Part shown: one piece after another, positions 63,913 through 64,000 of the stretch
Position numbering within the stretch: position 1 is the stretch's first letter
How the letters are laid out: each line of letters starts with the position of its first letter
NCBI GenBank assembly: GCA_009668975.1
Contig: SBEG01000001.1
Span: forward strand, 62,001 to 126,000
Direction of reading: 5' to 3'
DNA length: 64,000 bases
From: Deltaproteobacteria bacterium
GTDB taxonomy: Bacteria; Desulfobacterota; Desulfuromonadia; Geobacterales; Geobacteraceae
Made by a program: the position numbers and the translations under genes
Notes under the pieces: model-generated
Database searches by the model: none
Told to the model about the DNA's origin: nothing
What the model saw: the letters and a program-made list of their open reading frames with translations, nothing else

Positions 63913-64000
63913 ATGAGCACGAGCAAACAGAAAATGGATCTTTCCGGCAAGGTATCACTGTGCAAATCCGACCAGTTATTCCTCGGGGAAGACAGAATCA
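63913..64000 (+). CDS. Start of a probable ModE-type regulator (runs off the window)
   Basis: Only 29 codons are present. MDLSGKVSLCKSDQLFLGEDRI resembles the first strands of the ModE N-terminal winged-helix domain (pattern G-K-V-x-L-x-x-x-x-x-x-F-L-G-x-x-R-I). AGGAG lies 13 bases before the ATG at 63913. The call rests on a short match and may be wrong. Confidence 0.4.
   Translation, partial: MSTSKQKMDLSGKVSLCKSDQLFLGEDRI

Overview
The window looks like a chromosomal segment of a Desulfuromonadota (Geobacter/Desulfuromonas-type) bacterium. The evidence is the frdCAB-type succinate dehydrogenase/fumarate reductase, a GEMM-I riboswitch of the delta-proteobacterial kind, a two-step citramalate route to isoleucine (cimA), paired HDOD and GGDEF proteins, YtxH proteins and moderate GC content. 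No phage, integrase, transposase, rRNA or CRISPR array is visible. I cannot name the species from sequence alone.

Layout. 1-5.2 kb (minus): the 5' part of thrS with an upstream tRNA-Val, a GT9 heptosyltransferase-like gene, and frdC-frdA-frdB. 5.4-10.3 kb: a first tgt paralogue, wrbA, a three-gene signalling unit (small protein, HDOD, GGDEF) and a YtxH protein. 10.6-13.6 kb: an Rrf2 regulator with cydA-cydB, behind a clear sigma-70 promoter. 13.7-18.2 kb: xseA, xseB, ispA, dxs. 18.4-22.5 kb: a ParA/MinD-like ATPase with an unusual C-terminal half, a divergent polysaccharide deacetylase, rubrerythrin and a CDF cation transporter. 22.6-30.7 kb (minus): spoIID-like, queA, a second tgt, yajC, secD, secF, terminator, recJ. 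31.1-33.6 kb (plus): oppD/oppF ATPases without permeases, then an ArsR-family regulator.

33.9-37.7 kb holds the most unusual feature. A 1160-residue protein has two copies of an unrecognised globular domain at its ends and about 745 residues of coiled coil between them. It is preceded by a GEMM-I riboswitch and an overlapping terminator. The riboswitch has A where the c-di-GMP aptamer has G20, which points to 3',3'-cGAMP as ligand.

37.9-42.9 kb: several very small proteins, and a bioF-bioH-bioC operon with a BirA-like operator. 42.9-49.4 kb (minus): macA-macB(ATPase)-macB(permease)-tolC followed by a decayed RND pump gene, then a membrane metallophosphoesterase. 49.8-52.6 kb: a PPP-type phosphatase, YjbQ, a DUF2156 protein, a gene-less structured stretch and a 51-residue zinc ribbon. 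52.7-59.1 kb (minus): acpS, nnr, CBS protein, tsaE, lysC, cimA, comEA-like. 59.4-64 kb: a second YtxH protein, DUF3047 and TPR proteins, ptsP and the start of a probable ModE-type regulator.

Most genes are housekeeping genes in tight co-directional runs with stop/start overlaps. The accessory interest lies in the riboswitch-controlled coiled-coil gene, the duplicated tgt, the RND gene remnant, dispersed palindromes and several proteins of fewer than 70 residues.
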